Source: Triops longicaudatus (lineage: Eukaryota; Arthropoda; Branchiopoda; Notostraca; Triopsidae). From it: DNA of 64,000 nt. A model generated the notes under the pieces. The model worked only from the letters and a program-made list of their open reading frames with translations, was not told where the DNA came from and searched no databases. The stretch covers positions 62,001 through 126,000 of the forward strand of contig JAGQDJ010000152.1 of the NCBI GenBank assembly GCA_022885665.1, in the 5' to 3' direction. The translations under genes were made by a program, and so were the position numbers. The stretch's first letter is position 1. Each line of letters starts with the position of its first letter. This document shows, one piece after another, positions 60,501 through 64,000 of the stretch.

Positions 60501-62285
60501 CTCTTCTTTCATAAGTGTGACTTTTCTTTAAATAAAATTTCCCCAAAACATAAGCAATATTTTGTATTTCACATGAATTTTTATGTACTTCCACTGATCA
60601 AAGTGATCATTTTGGTCAAGCCCTTTCTCTCGCTTTCAGTGCTATATAATAGATGGGTAGCATTGTAAACCTCTATTTCACGCCACACCAAGTCATTTTA
60701 CGTGAAAATTACGTTATAAAGTGTCTCTCAACAGAAATATCGAATGCTTATCGCAGCGTGTCCAGGCGATCAACTCATCGCGAATTACAGGGAGAAACTC
60801 GTGCGGTTTGTTGGTACCGTAGAACGCCAAAAGTCACGTTAAGTGGATAGAGGGTAGCTGAAATAACGGAAAGTAGTTATTATGACTGGAATGAATCTCT
60901 TTAGCTTTCAAAATAGGTTAGGGAAACTTTACTATGACGCAATAAAAATGATTTGTGCTTGTCGCAGCTGGAGTAATGGCCTTTCAATAGTCTTCTGGAG
61001 AGATCGTTATGATATTAAAAAACTTTTTCCCACACAAAACTTTCCATCAGCCCAATGATGAAGAGAACTGCACTCGAATAAAAAAAATATTCCCCTCCTT
61101 CACATACGTGATAGAACACAAAACTAAACACTTTCATTTAACATACCGCTTTACTTGTGCCGATTTTACGAAATAGTATTTTTGGGTTTAAGAAAGATAC
61201 TTGTATATAAAAAAGAACTCAAAATGCATCAACACTGAATATCAACACCGACCAGGTAGCTTGGTTTCTCGCCAACTGCTTGCTTACAACTGCCCATAAT
61301 TCTCGCTTATGTCCTCCGACTAACCCAAGGTATCTGAGTTTTTCCTTCGAAGTGAGGGAATTCCATGCTTCGATTGCGACTTTGTGCTAGAAAGTCGAAT
61401 GCTCAAGCGTTCCAACAATGTCTAAAAATTACCAAGTCGAATGACCTTACTTTCTTCTTCTCCGCTGCTCTGAATTCCTCCTCGTTGCTAACCTGTTCGT
61501 GTTTATAAGAACACTTATCTGAAGCTCACGCAAAAGAAAAACAAGCCTTTCCAAACATGGTGCCATGGAAAGTTACGAACCAACGAAATGTGGAAGGCAG
61601 TCAGGTCGGAAGGAAAACCCTCAATTTATAAAAAGAATTCAAGCACTTCGAGCCCCCTAATGCCGAAATATATCCTGTTCTGCACAGTTTCAAGAATGTT
61701 ATTTCCATAACATCCCAGCTGCGGATCTCTAAGAAAGTGAAAGTGCTGTCACGTTGTTTGGTGCCGGTGATTTGGAGTGCCATCCTCACGGTTCCATCCC
61801 TCTTGCCATTAGCCCACCTTTCCTTAGTACGGCAAGGTCGACAATAAAAACTTCTTATTCTAGGGAAGCTGTGCAAGGGAATTAGTTGAAATCAGAGATA
61901 ACCAAGATCCGGGACGAGGGGCAGGTTCCCTTTCGAACTCGTCTTCTCTCCTGAGCCTGCTGACCTTCGACTTTTGCCTCGCGATCTTCGCTGGTTACGT
62001 CTTAGCCCAAATCAAGGATCTGTGTATAATGACGCTGTGAGCACAGGAAGGCCGCGAAAGTCTATATTGTCCCCAGGAAAAAGGTGGGCTTCTTCTAGCT
62101 GCTTTACCCACGGCACCACCACTATAAAGAGGAGAAACTTGCTGCGGTCCAGCATCAGTTGGCTTACAGATCCCTTCCCCGTTTGTTTCGCTTACGCGAA
62201 ATTACAAGTGAAGTAACAAACGTTCCATCTGCAAGAGCTAAAAGCCGATTCCTCATTCGTTCCGTACGACACCACCGCTATCGTC
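57533..62285. other. Intergenic region between the two lectin genes
   Basis: No gene recognised. The 113-codon minus-strand frame at 57993-57652 has no family signature. The last 160 bp contain the promoter of the second lectin. The rest is AT-rich single-copy-looking DNA. Confidence 0.55.
62123..62160 (+). promoter_or_regulatory. TATA box and initiator of second lectin gene
   Basis: CTATAAAGAG (TATAAA at 62123-62128) is followed 34 bp later by TCAGTT (62155-62160), a good match to the arthropod initiator TCAKTY. Transcription would start near 62157, giving a leader of about 130 bases before the ATG at 62286. No intron is needed in this leader. Confidence 0.5.
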
Positions 62286-64000
62286 ATGTTACTGCGTACG
62301 CTTGTCTTCAGTGTGTTACTCAGCGTGTATCTGGTGCACGCCCTACCAAGCCTCCTGGACGGGGAACACGCCCACGATCACCATGACCATGACCACGCTC
62401 ATGACCACGACCATCACGATCACTCCCACCACCACCAAGCCCCGGCTGTGTCGACTACTGCCAATCAGCAGGCACCCCAGCCTGATGCAAGCGCAAAAGC
62501 TCGAGCTAGTGAAGTCAACGACGGTGGACGCCTCTTATCCTTACCTGACGCCCAAGCATGTGCGAACCGTACGTATCTCAAGGATTTAACTCCGTTATTT
62601 ATCTATTCACTAGTTTGGCTTCTTTAATAACAAATAAGTTGATAACCAATCATTATCTTGACATTATTATTTATTACTCCAACATCAATTCTAGTAATAT
62701 TACATAACTTTTCTCCTTGTAGGCCCCAAACAGTGGCAATTTAACGGAAAGTGGTACTTCCTAACTACCAATACTACCGAATACAAAGATACTAAGAGTG
62801 ATTGGCTGGATGGTCGTAACCTGTGCCGCAAACACTGCATGGATTTGGTGAGCCTCGAAACCCAAGCTGAACATAACATGGTGATCGACGTAATTGAAAA
62901 AGGTATGTAAACCTTCGCAAACCCGAAAGTTAGTATAGCATGAACCCAAAAACCCCCCAACAAAGAAAAAATGGCAATTTATCAAGCGGTTACATTCCCA
63001 CACGAAAGACGGTTTAACATGCGCTTACTTCCCACGACATGAACATTCACACAAGCTTTCACTTTCCTCTCAGAAGCTCAACAACTTTCGCTGGCTAGCA
63101 GGCGCAACTCACTTTCCCCTCTGACAGCCACGTGCACCTTTTCCTTCTTTAACAATTTGCGTTTCATTGGCATCGTAGTCAATAGGCAATAAAGGAAAAG
63201 TAACTCTTTTTCAAACAAAACAGTATTATGTCGAAGCAATACCGTGTTTACTCACCAACTTCTCCTTTCATTTGACTCACTCTCTTCGAGAGTAACTATC
63301 CCTCCGTTTTTCAGTGGCGTTAGCCCTCGTTATATAACTTTATAAGCTGCTAGCCTGAGTGGGGTCACCTCCCAGTAAATCATATCACAAGCTATGATTT
63401 AGCTTCAATAATACCCCCATTTACAGGGTCAAAATCCAGACAAATTGATTTTCCCTCATTGAAGTTGTCGAGCTTAAAACTAAGAAACTCATACGAATGT
63501 TCTGATTTCCTTACATCCGCACAGTCGACGAAATATCGACAGTTTATTCAAAACTGTCGATATTTCGTCGTATTTGCCTTGTAAATGTTTTACTCCCATG
63601 AGTTGACGAGAGCTACAGCAAGCCTTTTATGAACATTTAATTTATGGACGTCGCTGAAGTTTTAATTCAGTATGAATAAGCTTTTTGTGAACACGGAAAA
63701 CACTCCTACCTTACTAAGCGCATGGCTTAACTTACACTGCGCTTTCTCGAAATAACGAACGTCGTACCTGTAAATTATACGTAAATGATTGAAAGCTTTT
63801 ATTTTTATGCGGAAAGTAACAAACAACAAAAGTAAGGGTAACCACGTTCTTCCTGCAAACGCTGTCTTTAGTCGAAGCCTTAATATATTTTGTGTATTTT
63901 TTTCAGAAAACTTGCCGTACATCTGGACCAGTGGTCGCTTATGTAACTTCAAAGGCTGTGATCGTCCCGACCTTCAACCTTTGATCACCAACGGATGGTT
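62286..64000 (+). CDS. Secreted C-type lectin 2 with His/Asp-rich N-terminus (runs off right edge)
   Basis: Exons are 62286-62568, 62723-62902 and 63907 to the window end. Signal peptide about 1-19. Residues 27-50 hold 14 His and 6 Asp in alternating HD/HH order. A Gln/Ala/Ser-rich linker leads to the lectin domain, which starts near residue 95. WLDGRNLCRKHCMDLVSLET and YIWTSGRLCNFKGC closely match lectin 1, and the exon phases at both shared introns are the same, so the two are paralogues. The domain breaks off at NGWF; the calcium-site motifs lie outside the window. The His/Asp tract suggests binding of zinc or copper, which is inference from composition. Intron 2 (62903-63906) is 1 kb and holds a perfect hairpin. 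Confidence 0.88.
63526..63570. repeat. Perfect 20 bp inverted repeat with 5-nt loop
   Basis: CGACGAAATATCGACAGTTT (63526-63545) and its exact reverse complement (63551-63570) are separated by ATTCA. It lies in intron 2 of lectin 2. A perfect stem of this length is far from chance expectation. It could be the core of a small foldback element, a cruciform site or a short RNA hairpin. Confidence 0.9.

Overview
This window is a piece of a eukaryotic nuclear genome, almost certainly an arthropod and most likely a pancrustacean. The evidence is a Relish/p105-type NF-kappaB gene with Rel domain, ankyrin repeats and death domain in one protein, a cuticular-type ZP-domain gene, a pair of secreted C-type lectin genes of arthropod type, AT-rich intergenic DNA, GT-AG introns mostly of 55-80 bases, and small hAT-like non-autonomous transposons. 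I cannot fix the order or species from sequence alone. All gene models were built by joining reading frames across visible splice sites. For the eight complete multi-exon genes with recognised families the joined exons stay in frame from ATG to stop.

Layout: (1) 1-2255, minus: 5' part of a ZP-domain gene, with a separate signal-peptide exon. (2) 2256-16051: a 13.8 kb stretch with no recognisable gene; it holds a 208 bp hAT-like element with intact 8 bp target duplication. (3) 16.0-23.4 kb: DYNLT2B (+), TM9SF2 (-) and SUCLA2 (+). DYNLT2B and TM9SF2 converge; TM9SF2 and SUCLA2 diverge from a 220 bp shared promoter. (4) 25.6-27.0 kb: phospholipid scramblase (+). (5) 30.1-40.35 kb: CUL3 (+) converging on RPL8 (-), which diverges from the DDX3/Belle helicase gene (+). 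(6) 44.1-44.6 kb, minus: a small membrane protein with a Ser-rich 18 bp repeat array. (7) 45.3-50.7 kb, minus: the 19-exon Relish/p105 gene, with three kappaB-like decamers just upstream. (8) 50.7-56.4 kb: intergenic, with a long inverted-repeat element. (9) 56.4-57.5 kb and 62.3 kb to the window end: two related secreted C-type lectins; the second carries a His/Asp-rich N-terminal tract and runs off the edge.

Most genes are housekeeping: endomembrane sorting, citric-acid cycle, ubiquitin ligase scaffold, ribosome, RNA helicase. The right half has an immune flavour, with an NF-kappaB factor next to two C-type lectins. I found no clearly new multi-gene system. The most interesting items are the regulatory details of the Relish gene (candidate phosphodegron, Gln/Pro linker, clustered upstream kappaB-like sites), the His/Asp-rich lectin, a perfect 20 bp hairpin in its intron, and an excess of perfect TGACGTCA palindromes.
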